DNA from: Flavobacteriales bacterium
GTDB lineage: Bacteria; Bacteroidota; Bacteroidia; Flavobacteriales; Weeksellaceae
Length of the DNA: 10,210 bases
NCBI GenBank assembly: GCA_900770875.1
Contig: CAAGLV010000011.1
Coordinates: 1-10,210 of the forward strand
Reading direction: 5' to 3'
In this document: piece by piece, positions 1 through 6,767 of the stretch
How positions within the stretch are numbered: the first letter of the stretch is position 1
Layout of the letters: each line of letters begins with the position of its first letter
Notes under the pieces: model-generated
Told to the model about the DNA's origin: nothing
Seen by the model: the letters and a program-made list of their open reading frames with translations, nothing else
Database searches by the model: none
Translations under genes and position numbers: made by a program

Positions 1-111
1 AATATTGTCTTCTACAGCTACTAATTCTATGTCACCTCCATCCGAATTTAAAAAAGGACGAATCTCAGTAAGCGCTTTTTCTACTTCTATAATTTTTTCT
101 TCTGCAGTCAT
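1..111 (-). CDS. NifU C-terminal-domain (Nfu-type) iron-sulfur protein, 5' part only
   Basis: Only the first 37 codons are present; the gene continues beyond the left edge. The N-terminus reads MTAEEKIIEVEKAL followed by IRPFLNSDGGDIELV, and the RPxLxxDGGDxELV block is the hallmark of the NifU C-terminal domain. In this family that block precedes a CxxC that holds a bridging [4Fe-4S] cluster for delivery to apo-proteins in the cytosol; the CxxC lies outside the window, so I cannot confirm it. Nothing precedes the domain (no NifU scaffold or A-type domain at the N-terminus), so it is probably a short stand-alone Nfu protein. The ATG lies 1 nt after the mrp stop codon, with AGGAAA about 16 nt upstream inside mrp, so it is almost certainly co-transcribed with mrp. 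That fits a joint role in Fe-S cluster transfer. Confidence 0.88.
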   Translation of the reverse strand, partial: MTAEEKIIEVEKALTEIRPFLNSDGGDIELVAVEDNI

Positions 112-112
112 T

Positions 113-1216
113 TTATTTATTGTTATTTCCTGAACATCCTGCCATTGTTGTGATACGAACAGCTTCTGTAGCAGGTAATGTATTGTTACGCTCAATTAAA
201 CTTGCTACTGCATTACGAGCAATATTCATATAAACTTCAGAAACAACAGTTCCTTCTTGTAAGGCAGCTGGACGACCAACATCTGCAGCCTCACGGATAG
301 ATTGAACGATTGGAATTTCACCTAAGAAAGGTACTCCAATTTGATCTGCTAAGTTTTTAGCACCGTTTTGTCCGAAGATATAGTACTTATTATTTGGTAA
401 TTCTTCAGGTGTAAAGTAAGCCATATTCTCAACAATACCTAATACAGGAACATTAATAGCTTCCATTTGGAACATTCCAACTCCTTTTTTAGCATCTGCT
501 AATGCAATATTTTGTGGAGTAGAAACAACAACAGCACCTGTAATTGGAACTTGTTGAACAATAGATAAGTGGATATCTCCTGTTCCTGGAGGTAAATCGA
601 TTACTAAGAAGTCTAAATCTCCCCAGTGAGCATCACGAATCATTTGGTTTAAAGCTTTAGCAGCCATTGGTCCTCTCCAAACAATTGCTTGATCAGTATC
701 AGCAAAAAATCCGATTGATAATAATTTAATTCCGTAAGATTCTACAGGTTTAATTTTAGTCTTACCGTTTACTTCAACAGAATAAGGGCGTCCATCTTCG
801 CAATCAAACATAATAGGCATAGAAGGTCCGTAGATATCAGCATCTAATAAACCAACTTTGAATCCCATTTTTGATAAACTGATAGCTAAGTTAGATGAAA
901 CAGTAGATTTACCTACACCACCTTTCCCTGATGCTACAGCGATAATATTTTTAACACCTGGTAATTCAGAACCTTTAATTTCTTGTGCTTTAGGTTCAGC
1001 CTCAACCGTAATGTTTAATTTTAAATTTGCTTCTGGTAAATTTTCTTTGAATGCATTTTTTAAAGCAACTTCTAATCGTTTTCTTTCGTGCATTGCTGGT
1101 GATGGAGATACGATATCTAAAATAATATTATTCTCCATAACTTGTGCATTACGCATCCAGTTACGAATTCCCAGTTCTTCTAAGACTTGATAGATTTGAT
1201 CTCTTGTATAAGCCAT
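113..1216 (-). CDS. mrp: Mrp/ApbC (NBP35-type) P-loop ATPase, iron-sulfur cluster carrier
   Basis: A 367-residue cytosolic P-loop NTPase of the MinD/Mrp class, which in characterised members binds and transfers Fe-S clusters. Residues 1-75 form a short MIP18/DUF59-like domain (SPAMHERKRLE at 39-49). The ATPase domain begins near residue 90 with the deviant Walker A GKGGVGKST at 97-105, then DADIYGPSMP (125-134), WRGPMAAKALNQM (180-192) and DLPPGTGD (207-214). Odd point: the CxxC that coordinates the bridging cluster in E. coli-type Mrp is absent. The corresponding segment reads ENMAYFTPEELPNNKYYIFG (263-282), and the only cysteines are C139 and C361, the latter in the tail TTMAGCSG. From memory this is usual for Bacteroidota Mrp, so it is a lineage variant rather than decay. 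The ATG at 1216 gives the expected N-terminus. The Nfu-type gene follows after 1 nt. Serine codons avoid TCG, unlike the receptor gene in this window. Confidence 0.95.
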   Translation of the reverse strand: MAYTRDQIYQVLEELGIRNWMRNAQVMENNIILDIVSPSPAMHERKRLEVALKNAFKENLPEANLKLNITVEAEPKAQEIKGSELPGVKNIIAVASGKGGVGKSTVSSNLAISLSKMGFKVGLLDADIYGPSMPIMFDCEDGRPYSVEVNGKTKIKPVESYGIKLLSIGFFADTDQAIVWRGPMAAKALNQMIRDAHWGDLDFLVIDLPPGTGDIHLSIVQQVPITGAVVVSTPQNIALADAKKGVGMFQMEAINVPVLGIVENMAYFTPEELPNNKYYIFGQNGAKNLADQIGVPFLGEIPIVQSIREAADVGRPAALQEGTVVSEVYMNIARNAVASLIERNNTLPATEAVRITTMAGCSGNNNK

Positions 1217-1236
1217 TTTTAATTTATTAAATCGTA

Positions 1237-1267
1237 CAAAATTACTAAGAACCTATAACTTATCGAA
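1237..1267 (-). promoter_or_regulatory. Probable mrp promoter
   Basis: Read on the minus strand, TAATTTTG (1237-1244) fits the Bacteroidota -7 consensus TAnnTTTG. It is preceded after exactly 19 nt by TTCG (1264-1267), a 3-of-4 match to the -33 element TTTG. Transcription would start about 15-20 nt upstream of the mrp ATG. The match is by eye, and AT-rich DNA produces such motifs by chance. Confidence 0.42.
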
Positions 1268-1270
1268 ATC

Positions 1271-1278
1271 TATCTTTG
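1271..1278 (+). promoter_or_regulatory. Possible -7 element for the DinB-like gene
   Basis: TATCTTTG fits TAnnTTTG on the plus strand, in the 137 nt divergent gap between mrp and the DinB-like gene. No TTTG-like -33 element stands at 17-21 nt upstream, and the leader would be about 70 nt, so the call is weak. I see no other clear structure in this gap. Confidence 0.25.
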
Positions 1279-1353
1279 TGATTTTAATCGTTTTGTGTTA
1301 TTTTTTTATTAAAAGAACTTATTTATAGTATATTTAATGAAATAAATTAGGAT

Positions 1354-1815
1354 ATGGAAGAGCATATTATTTATCTAAACAAAATTAGAACACAGATAAT
1401 TGATGAGCTTTCTCAGTATACGTTAGAGCAGTTGTTGTACATTCCGGTGGGATATAAGAATAATATTTTTTGGAATGCCGCACATGTTTTGGCAACTCAG
1501 CAGTTGATTCATTATTATCTTTCAGAAAATAAAATGTTAGTTGATATGGATTTTATTAAAACTTATAAAAAGGGAACTTTAGGGAATAATTTAGCAACCG
1601 AAGAAGATCTTAAAGAGTTGATAGAATTGTTAGAAACTACACCAAACCAATTGTTTAAGGATTATAATGCCGAAAAGTTATCGCGTTACAGAAGGTATCA
1701 CACTTCGATGAATATCGATTTAAATTGTATCGAAGATGCAATTATGTATAATAACATACACGAGGCGATGCATTTAGGTTATATTTTAAGTTTAAAAAGA
1801 AATATTCCTTTTTAA
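1354..1815 (+). CDS. DinB/YfiT-like four-helix metal-binding protein
   Basis: A 153-residue protein, a normal length for the DinB/YfiT superfamily (four-helix bundles with a three-histidine metal site; several members are thiol-dependent S-transferases, many are uncharacterised). The expected triad is visible: H44 in FWNAAHVLATQQ, and H136 and H140 in NNIHEAMHLGYILSLKR, the classic C-terminal HExxHxGxI block. N-terminal helix 1 (MEEHIIYLNKIRTQIIDEL) also fits. There is no signal peptide or membrane segment, so it is probably cytosolic. It is transcribed divergently from mrp and convergently with the nitroreductase, so it is likely monocistronic. AGGAT just before the ATG is a weak ribosome-binding candidate. 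The family is well supported; the substrate and cofactor thiol are unknown. Confidence 0.8.
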   Translation: MEEHIIYLNKIRTQIIDELSQYTLEQLLYIPVGYKNNIFWNAAHVLATQQLIHYYLSENKMLVDMDFIKTYKKGTLGNNLATEEDLKELIELLETTPNQLFKDYNAEKLSRYRRYHTSMNIDLNCIEDAIMYNNIHEAMHLGYILSLKRNIPF

Positions 1816-1824
1816 AAAGAAATA

Positions 1825-1854
1825 AAAAAGCTCGGAATTTATTCCGAGCTTTTT
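1825..1854. terminator. Bidirectional intrinsic terminator
   Basis: A GC-bearing stem, AGCTCGGAAT at 1829-1838 against ATTCCGAGCT at 1841-1850, extended by A-run/T-run pairs to 1825 and 1854. It has a T-run on the plus strand and, because of the A-run, also on the minus strand. It starts 10 nt after the DinB-like stop and ends 12 nt before the nitroreductase stop, so it can end both convergent transcripts. Confidence 0.9.
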
Positions 1855-1865
1855 CTGCGTCGATT

Positions 1866-2438
1866 TTAGTAATCTAAAAATCGTACTTTATCTTCTAAAG
1901 GTTTGCGTTCTGCAGCAGGTAATTCGCCATCAAATTTTCCTAAATAAAAAACGCCAACACATTTTTCACCTTCATCCATCGGTGTAAATTCGTCTACATT
2001 AGCAATTACATTTGCTGGCGAAGACCAATAAGCTCCAATTTTTAAAGCCGAAGCCATTAACCACATATTTTGCACAGCCATAGCTGTTGCAGCTAATTCT
2101 TCCCATTCTGGCACTTTGTACGAATCCACAAAATTTATCAATACAATTTTATTCGATTTATCGCACTTTTCGATTAGCGTATTAATTTTTCTGTCGCTTA
2201 AATCTTCGGGTGGCGTTCCTTGCACATAAATACGCTTTACATATTCGCGAAAACGATCTTTTGATGCTCCTTCTAAAACAACAAAACGCCAAGGTTCTGT
2301 TTTTTTATGAGACGGCGCCCAATTAGCAGCCTCAAAAATTTGGTTTAATTCGTCTTTTGTAATTTCTTCGGTATTATATTGTGGTGGAAATACGGATCTT
2401 CTCGATTTAATTAAATCTAATAATTCTTTTGGATTCAT
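1866..2438 (-). CDS. Nitroreductase family protein (YdjA-like, FMN-dependent)
   Basis: A 190-residue protein of the small nitroreductase class typified by E. coli YdjA (about 183 residues). These are cytosolic homodimeric FMN flavoproteins that use NAD(P)H to reduce nitroaromatics, quinones or unknown substrates. Visible family blocks are the FMN phosphate-binding SRRSV (12-16), NWAPSHKKTEPWRFVV (39-54), the central helix EWEELAATAMAVQNMWLMAS (111-130) followed by LKIGAYWSSP (132-141), and a C-terminal GVFYLGKFD strand (162-170) with a basic RKPLEDKVRF tail that usually contacts FMN. It is a stand-alone gene that converges on the terminator shared with the DinB-like gene. No Shine-Dalgarno is seen before the ATG, as is common in Bacteroidota. 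The family call is firm; the physiological substrate is unknown. Confidence 0.92.
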   Translation of the reverse strand: MNPKELLDLIKSRRSVFPPQYNTEEITKDELNQIFEAANWAPSHKKTEPWRFVVLEGASKDRFREYVKRIYVQGTPPEDLSDRKINTLIEKCDKSNKIVLINFVDSYKVPEWEELAATAMAVQNMWLMASALKIGAYWSSPANVIANVDEFTPMDEGEKCVGVFYLGKFDGELPAAERKPLEDKVRFLDY

Positions 2439-2474
2439 TTTTATGGTATATTAAAAATTAGAATATTATTCGTA

Positions 2475-2482
2475 CAAATTTA
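2475..2482 (-). promoter_or_regulatory. Possible -7 element for the nitroreductase gene
   Basis: On the minus strand TAAATTTG fits TAnnTTTG and lies 36 nt upstream of the nitroreductase ATG, a sensible distance. No good -33 TTTG lies 17-21 nt further upstream. The rest of the 136 nt divergent gap (2439-2574) is AT-rich, and I found no convincing pabB promoter in it; TATAATTG at 2535-2542 is the closest match. Confidence 0.3.
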
Positions 2483-2574
2483 CATTAAAATTTAACCAAT
2501 TTTATAAATCCAATTAATTAACATAGCCATTTAATATAATTGGGGATTCTGCAGAAAAATAATAATTTTATTGC

Positions 2575-3534
2575 ATGTTAACAACGCATTTGATTTTTGA
2601 ACAAATGAATGAATTGGGAGCTAAAAAAGTTCCTTATTTTTTTATGATTGATTTTTTAAAAGAGCATGGCGAAGTAATTCCTTTATCCGATTTACCTGCT
2701 ACAATCAAATATTCGATAAACGAATCTTGTATGCTCAAAAAAAACGAAAACTTTTTGTTCGAAAAATTTCCAATTTCTTATCAAGAATATCAACAACAAT
2801 TTAACAAAGTACATAAAAATATTTTGTTCGGAAACTCGTATTTAACAAACTTAACCTGCGCAACTCCAATTAAAATCAATTTATCGTTACAGCAAATTTA
2901 TCAACAAACTAAGGCAAAATATAAATTAAATTACAACAACCAATTTGTTTGTTTTTCGCCCGAAACATTTGTTAAAATTAACGGAAATAAAATCTATTCA
3001 TATCCTATGAAAGGTACGATAGATGCAGCAATTCCAAACGCAAAAAACATTATTTTATCCGACGAAAAAGAAGCTGCAGAACATGCCACAATTGTCGATT
3101 TAATTCGTAACGATTTAAGTTTAGTTGCAGAAAATGTAAGTGTTACAAATTATCGCTATATTGATGAAGTAATAACAAACGATAAAACATTATTGCAAGT
3201 TAGCTCGGAAATTGCAGGCGATTTGCCACAAGATTATTGCGCTAATTTAGGTACAATTTTTAATCGATTATTACCAGCAGGTTCTATTTGTGGCGCGCCA
3301 AAAAATAAAACGGTAGAAATTATTTTAGAAACCGAAACTTATCAACGTAATTTTTATACTGGTGTTTTTGGTGTTTTTGATGGCAAAAATGTCGATTCGG
3401 CAGTAATGATTCGTTTTATAGAAAATAACAACGATCAATTAATTTTTAAAAGCGGAGGAGGAATTACAGCAAAAAGTGATTGCCAAAGCGAGTATAACGA
3501 AATGAAACAAAAAATTTATGTTCCAATTTATTGA
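2575..3534 (+). CDS. pabB: Aminodeoxychorismate synthase component I (short PabB)
   Basis: A 319-residue chorismate-binding enzyme that makes 4-amino-4-deoxychorismate from chorismate and ammonia, the first step towards p-aminobenzoate and folate. Family blocks in order: GNSYLTNLT (86-94), PMKGT (144-148), EHATIVDLIRNDLS (169-182), GSICGAPKNKT (236-246), YTGVFG (261-266), and GGGITAKSDCQSEYNEM (294-310), whose acidic residues belong to the Mg2+/chorismate site. Lys146 in PMKGT matches the nucleophilic lysine that marks PabB; anthranilate synthase TrpE usually has alanine there. It is shorter than E. coli PabB (about 450 residues) because the N-terminal region is reduced, as in many Bacteroidota. 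There is no fused glutaminase, so it needs PabA from elsewhere or free ammonia. pabC begins inside its last codons, which supports the function. The chosen start precedes the expected MNELGxxKxPYFFMIDF block. Confidence 0.93.
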   Translation: MLTTHLIFEQMNELGAKKVPYFFMIDFLKEHGEVIPLSDLPATIKYSINESCMLKKNENFLFEKFPISYQEYQQQFNKVHKNILFGNSYLTNLTCATPIKINLSLQQIYQQTKAKYKLNYNNQFVCFSPETFVKINGNKIYSYPMKGTIDAAIPNAKNIILSDEKEAAEHATIVDLIRNDLSLVAENVSVTNYRYIDEVITNDKTLLQVSSEIAGDLPQDYCANLGTIFNRLLPAGSICGAPKNKTVEIILETETYQRNFYTGVFGVFDGKNVDSAVMIRFIENNNDQLIFKSGGGITAKSDCQSEYNEMKQKIYVPIY

Positions 3535-4123
3535 AAGTATTTGTTGCATTAATCGCGAATTAAGAAATTTAGATTTGCATCAGAATCGTTTTGAGCAAAC
3601 TCGAATCATTCATTTTCCTAAAGCACCATTTATTAGTTTGGCCGAAGCGATAGTAATTCCGAACGATTTAGGCAACGAAAAATATAAAGTTAGAGTTGTT
3701 TATGGAAAAGAAATTGAATCGATAGAATTTATTCCTTATCATACAAAACCAATTCGTACAATTCAATTACATAAAATCGATCCCGAAATTACCTATTTTT
3801 ATAAATATGCTGATCGTTGGTTTTTCGATTTGTATTTAAAAGAAACCAATTGCGACGATTTAATTTTAGTTAAAGCCAATTATATAACAGATACAACGTA
3901 TACCAACTTGATATTTTTTAACGGAACCGAATGGCATACACCAACTACTTATTTATTGCCAGGCGTTATGCGACAACATTTGTTAAACAAAGGAGTGATA
4001 AAAGAAAAAAATATCAAAGTATCCGATTTAAAAAACTATTTTTCGTTTAAACGAATCAATGCGATGATGGATTTTAACGAAGCCGAAACATTTGACATTG
4101 ATGTATTAAATAAATCTCTATAA
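3518..4123 (+). CDS. pabC: Aminotransferase class IV, probable 4-amino-4-deoxychorismate lyase
   Basis: A 201-residue PLP fold-type IV protein, shorter than E. coli PabC (about 270) but typical of the compact Bacteroidota form. It should cleave aminodeoxychorismate to p-aminobenzoate and pyruvate. Visible features are FIESICC (4-10), the LHQNRFEQT block (20-28), KVRVVYG (57-63), the likely PLP lysine K96 in YKYADR (95-100), the phosphate-loop equivalent ITDTTYTNLIFF (123-134), and TPTTYLLPGVMRQHLL (141-156). It starts 17 nt before the pabB stop codon. The residues encoded in the overlap (MFQFIES) resemble the family's usual N-terminus, so the overlap is real, and translation is probably coupled. 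D-amino-acid or branched-chain aminotransferase activity cannot be excluded from sequence alone, but the pabB partner argues strongly for the lyase. Confidence 0.87.
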   Translation: MFQFIESICCINRELRNLDLHQNRFEQTRIIHFPKAPFISLAEAIVIPNDLGNEKYKVRVVYGKEIESIEFIPYHTKPIRTIQLHKIDPEITYFYKYADRWFFDLYLKETNCDDLILVKANYITDTTYTNLIFFNGTEWHTPTTYLLPGVMRQHLLNKGVIKEKNIKVSDLKNYFSFKRINAMMDFNEAETFDIDVLNKSL

Positions 4124-4141
4124 AGATTATAGAGTTATTTT
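4116..4141 (+). terminator. Probable terminator of pabBC
   Basis: An 8-bp perfect stem, CTCTATAA (4116-4123) and TTATAGAG (4127-4134), with a 3-nt loop, followed by TTATTTT. The left arm includes the pabC stop codon. The stem is AT-rich and the T-tract is interrupted, so termination may be partial. It abuts the -33 element of the next promoter. Confidence 0.5.
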
Positions 4142-4169
4142 GTTTATACCATATTTTATTATAAGTTTG
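4139..4169 (+). promoter_or_regulatory. Promoter of the SAM riboswitch/receptor unit
   Basis: TTTG (4139-4142), a 19 nt spacer, then TAAGTTTG (4162-4169): a full match to the Bacteroidota promoter consensus TTTG-N19-TAnnTTTG. The expected start, about 4-8 nt downstream, falls just before the P1 stem of the riboswitch at 4177, which is where a leader transcript should begin. This is the best promoter in the window. Confidence 0.78.
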
Positions 4170-4176
4170 TAATACA

Positions 4177-4273
4177 CTTATCAAGAAAGGTGGAGGGATT
4201 TGGCCCTACGAAACCTTAGCAACCAGATAATTATCAAGGTGCTAATTCCAACCTTAAAAAAGGAAAAGATGAG
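4177..4273 (+). ncRNA. SAM-I (S-box) riboswitch aptamer
   Basis: All parts of the SAM-I aptamer can be paired by eye. P1 is CTTATC (4177-4182) with GATGAG (4268-4273). P2 is AAGG (4187-4190) with CCTT (4214-4217), carrying the conserved GGTGGAGGGA and CGAAACC kink-turn sides, and AGGG (4194-4197) with CCCT (4204-4207). P3 is ACC (4222-4224) with GGT (4238-4240), plus GAT/ATC inside. P4 is TTCC (4246-4249) with GGAA (4262-4265). The conserved strings GGCCCTACGAAACC, TAGCAACC and AAGGTGCTAATTCC are present. The P2 loop TTGG (4200-4203) can form the pseudoknot with CTAA (4242-4245). The family binds S-adenosylmethionine and usually turns expression off when SAM is plentiful. It lies between a strong promoter and the TonB receptor gene, on the same strand, so it should control that gene and, by readthrough, the permease. 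Confidence 0.96.
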
Positions 4274-4275
4274 CG

Positions 4276-4310
4276 AGTGTTATAACCAATTATAATCACT
4301 ACATTTTTTT
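4276..4310 (+). terminator. Riboswitch expression-platform terminator
   Basis: The stem AGTG+TTATAA (4276-4285) pairs with TTATAA+CACT (4290-4300) with one bulged T and a CCAA loop, then ACA and a run of seven T (4304-4310). It starts 2 nt after P1 closes. When SAM stabilises P1, the terminator arm is free to fold, consistent with transcriptional OFF control. The 5' P1 flank ACACT (4174-4178) can also pair with AGTGT (4276-4280), a possible competing pairing; I do not see a textbook antiterminator helix. Confidence 0.75.
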
Positions 4311-4349
4311 AAGGTTTCGATTTCTTGATTTATTAATGATTTAATAAAG

Positions 4350-6743
4350 ATGAAAAGAAACAAAATTCTATTAGCTTCGGCAGCGTTATTTTTTAGCCCG
4401 GTTTTATTTGCACAGCAAGAAATTGTAGAAGAAAATTTTTTAGACGAAGTTATTTTAGTTGGTAATCGCAAAAGCGATCGTACAATAGTTAATTCTCCAG
4501 TTCCGGTAGATGTAATCTCGATGGAAGAGTTAATTAAAGAAGCTCCACAATTAACATTAAACGATATTTTAAATTACGTAATTCCGTCGTTTAATTCGGT
4601 TCGTCAATCCTCATCCGACGGAACCGAACATATCGATCCAATTACTTTAAGAGGAATGGGACCCGATCAGGTTTTAGTTTTAATTAACGGCAAACGTCGT
4701 CATACCACATCGTTAGTTAATTATCAAAACACAGTTGGAAATGGATCTGTCGGAACCGATTTAGGCGCAATTCCAATTTCGGCAATCAAATCAATCGAAG
4801 TTTTACGCGATGGAGCAGCAGCTCAGTATGGTTCTGATGCTATTGCTGGTGTTGTAAATATTATTTTAAAAGATGGTCCTGGCGCTTCGGCTTCGTTAAC
4901 TTATGGACAAACTTCTAAAAACGATGGCGAAACCTATAATTTTAATGGAAGTTATGGTGCAAAAATCGGTAAAGAAGGATCGATTGTTTTTTCGGCAGTT
5001 GTTTCGGAACGAAAGAAAACCAATCGTTCGGGCGATCATAATTTAGATATTTATGGAGATAATTTTGCTTACGATTTTGCTGATAATCCAGCAACAGCCA
5101 GAGCAAACGACGATCAGTTAATTAACGAAGCAGGATTATCGCGCAAAGATTTTCGTTTTCAGATTGGAGATGCTCAAATTAAAAATCAACAATTTTTCAT
5201 CAATGCCGAAACCAAGTTAGCCGAAGGTTTACAGGTTTATACTTTTGGAGGCGTAAGTTTAAGACAAGGCGAAGGTTTTGGTTTTAGACGTTTACCAAAC
5301 GAGGTTCCGTCCGATTCTAAATTAATTTACCCAAACGGATTTCAGCCCATTTTAAAATCTAATGTTAACGATTATTCAAACACAACCGGATTACGTTATA
5401 AAACAACTAATCGTTGGGAAATTGACTTATCAAATACCTTTGGTTTAAACGATTTTAAATACAATGTAGATCATACTTTAAATTATTCGTTAGGCGCAAA
5501 TTCGCCAACTTCGTTTTATGCGGGTAAACATAGTTTTTTACAAAATACATTAAATCTAGATTTTGCTAAGAAATTAAATTCAAATATCCATTTCGCTTTT
5601 GGAGGCGAATATCGTTACGAGCAATACGAAATTAAAGCAGGAGAAGAAGGATCGTACCAAAATGGAGGATCACAATCTTTTGTTGGTTTTTCGTTAGAAA
5701 ATGAAGTAAAAGGAAAACGAAATTCGGTTGCAGCTTATGCAGATGCTAATTTTACTTTTGGTAATTTAACAGCCGATGTTGCCGGACGATTTGAGAATTA
5801 TTCGGACTTTGGAAGTACTTTGAACGGAAAGTTAGCTTTACGTTACGAATATTTAAAAGGTTATTCGGTTCGTGGAGCAATTTCTACAGGATTTAGAGCA
5901 CCATCGTTACAACAAAAATATTTTAGCAATTCGTACACCGATTTGTACATAAAAGAAGATGGTACACAAGCTTTGGTAACCAAAGGAATTATCCGAAACG
6001 AATCGGCAATTGCTCAGGATATTTTAGGTTTAGATCGTTTAAAGCAAGAAACTTCGGTTAATGCAAGTTTGGGATTAACTTTTCGTCCTTTATCTAAATT
6101 ATTTATCACTTTAGATGGTTATTTTATTCGCGTAAACGATCGCATTGTTTTAACATCAGATATTACAGATCCTGTTTTAGAAGCTAACGGAATAGAAGCT
6201 GCTCGTATTTTTAGCAATGCTGTAGATACCGAAACAAAAGGATTAGATTTAGTAATTTCGTATCAAACGCGTTTAGGTAGAGGAAATTTTAATGCCAATT
6301 TATCGGGGAATATAAATCAAACAAAAATTGTAAATTATCATTTTCCGAGTAGTTTAACAGTTCCATATAATCAATATTTTGGACCCGATCAGGTAAATAT
6401 TATCGAGTCGCTTTCGCCTAAAGTTAAAGGTACTTTAAATTTAACGTATCATATTAATCGCTTTAATTTTTTGGTTAGAAACACTTATTTCGGAAAAGTT
6501 ACACGCGATGGTTATCCATACGGTGTGGTGCAAGTGCATAGCGGAAAAGTGGTAACAGATGCAACAATTGGTTACGATATTACAAAGCATGTAAATTTTA
6601 CAATCGGGGCGAATAATTTATTTAATATTTATCCTGATAAGCAAGCTTACGAAAATTCGTATTATGGTGTTTTTCAATATGCACCAGTACAAATGGGCGT
6701 TACAGGCGCGTATTATTTTGCTCGCTTAAATTTAAATTTTTAA
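4350..6743 (+). CDS. TonB-dependent outer-membrane receptor under SAM riboswitch control
   Basis: A 797-residue outer-membrane transporter. It has a signal peptide MKRNK plus a hydrophobic stretch ending ...SPVLFA, with likely cleavage after A21. A TonB-box-like DEVILVG (32-38) follows, then the plug domain (about 45-170) with LRGMGPDQVLVLINGKRR and IPISAIKSIEVLRDGAAAQYGSDAIAGVVNI. The remaining ~620 residues are rich in alternating aromatic strands and end ARLNLNF, with the terminal Phe typical of barrels inserted by BAM. There is no N-terminal carboxypeptidase-regulatory-like extension, and no SusD lipoprotein follows, so it is not a SusCD glycan system. The riboswitch leader and the downstream APC permease suggest import of methionine or a sulfur compound using TonB/ExbBD energy; sequence alone does not reveal the ligand, and siderophore-like classification by homology would be misleading. 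The ATG directly begins a good signal peptide. Confidence 0.95.
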   Translation: MKRNKILLASAALFFSPVLFAQQEIVEENFLDEVILVGNRKSDRTIVNSPVPVDVISMEELIKEAPQLTLNDILNYVIPSFNSVRQSSSDGTEHIDPITLRGMGPDQVLVLINGKRRHTTSLVNYQNTVGNGSVGTDLGAIPISAIKSIEVLRDGAAAQYGSDAIAGVVNIILKDGPGASASLTYGQTSKNDGETYNFNGSYGAKIGKEGSIVFSAVVSERKKTNRSGDHNLDIYGDNFAYDFADNPATARANDDQLINEAGLSRKDFRFQIGDAQIKNQQFFINAETKLAEGLQVYTFGGVSLRQGEGFGFRRLPNEVPSDSKLIYPNGFQPILKSNVNDYSNTTGLRYKTTNRWEIDLSNTFGLNDFKYNVDHTLNYSLGANSPTSFYAGKHSFLQNTLNLDFAKKLNSNIHFAFGGEYRYEQYEIKAGEEGSYQNGGSQSFVGFSLENEVKGKRNSVAAYADANFTFGNLTADVAGRFENYSDFGSTLNGKLALRYEYLKGYSVRGAISTGFRAPSLQQKYFSNSYTDLYIKEDGTQALVTKGIIRNESAIAQDILGLDRLKQETSVNASLGLTFRPLSKLFITLDGYFIRVNDRIVLTSDITDPVLEANGIEAARIFSNAVDTETKGLDLVISYQTRLGRGNFNANLSGNINQTKIVNYHFPSSLTVPYNQYFGPDQVNIIESLSPKVKGTLNLTYHINRFNFLVRNTYFGKVTRDGYPYGVVQVHSGKVVTDATIGYDITKHVNFTIGANNLFNIYPDKQAYENSYYGVFQYAPVQMGVTGAYYFARLNLNF

Positions 6744-6767
6744 TCATAATAACTTAAACCTACTTTT

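Noticed and set aside
858..1190. A 110-codon open frame on the plus strand inside mrp
   Set aside because: It lies wholly antisense to a well-conserved Mrp coding region, its translation resembles no family, and no upstream signals support it.
2575..3534. Anthranilate synthase component I or an isochorismate synthase instead of PabB
   Set aside because: The PMKGT motif carries the PabB-type lysine, and the overlapping pabC-like gene places it in p-aminobenzoate synthesis.
4177..4300. Cobalamin (B12) or another riboswitch class, often found before TonB receptors
   Set aside because: The conserved strings, P1-P4 order and pseudoknot fit SAM-I throughout; no B12-box is seen, and SAM-II is much smaller with different sequence.
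4280..4471. A 63-codon open frame on the minus strand across the receptor start
   Set aside because: It runs antisense to the riboswitch terminator and the receptor signal peptide and is explained by AT-rich sequence; no recognisable domain.
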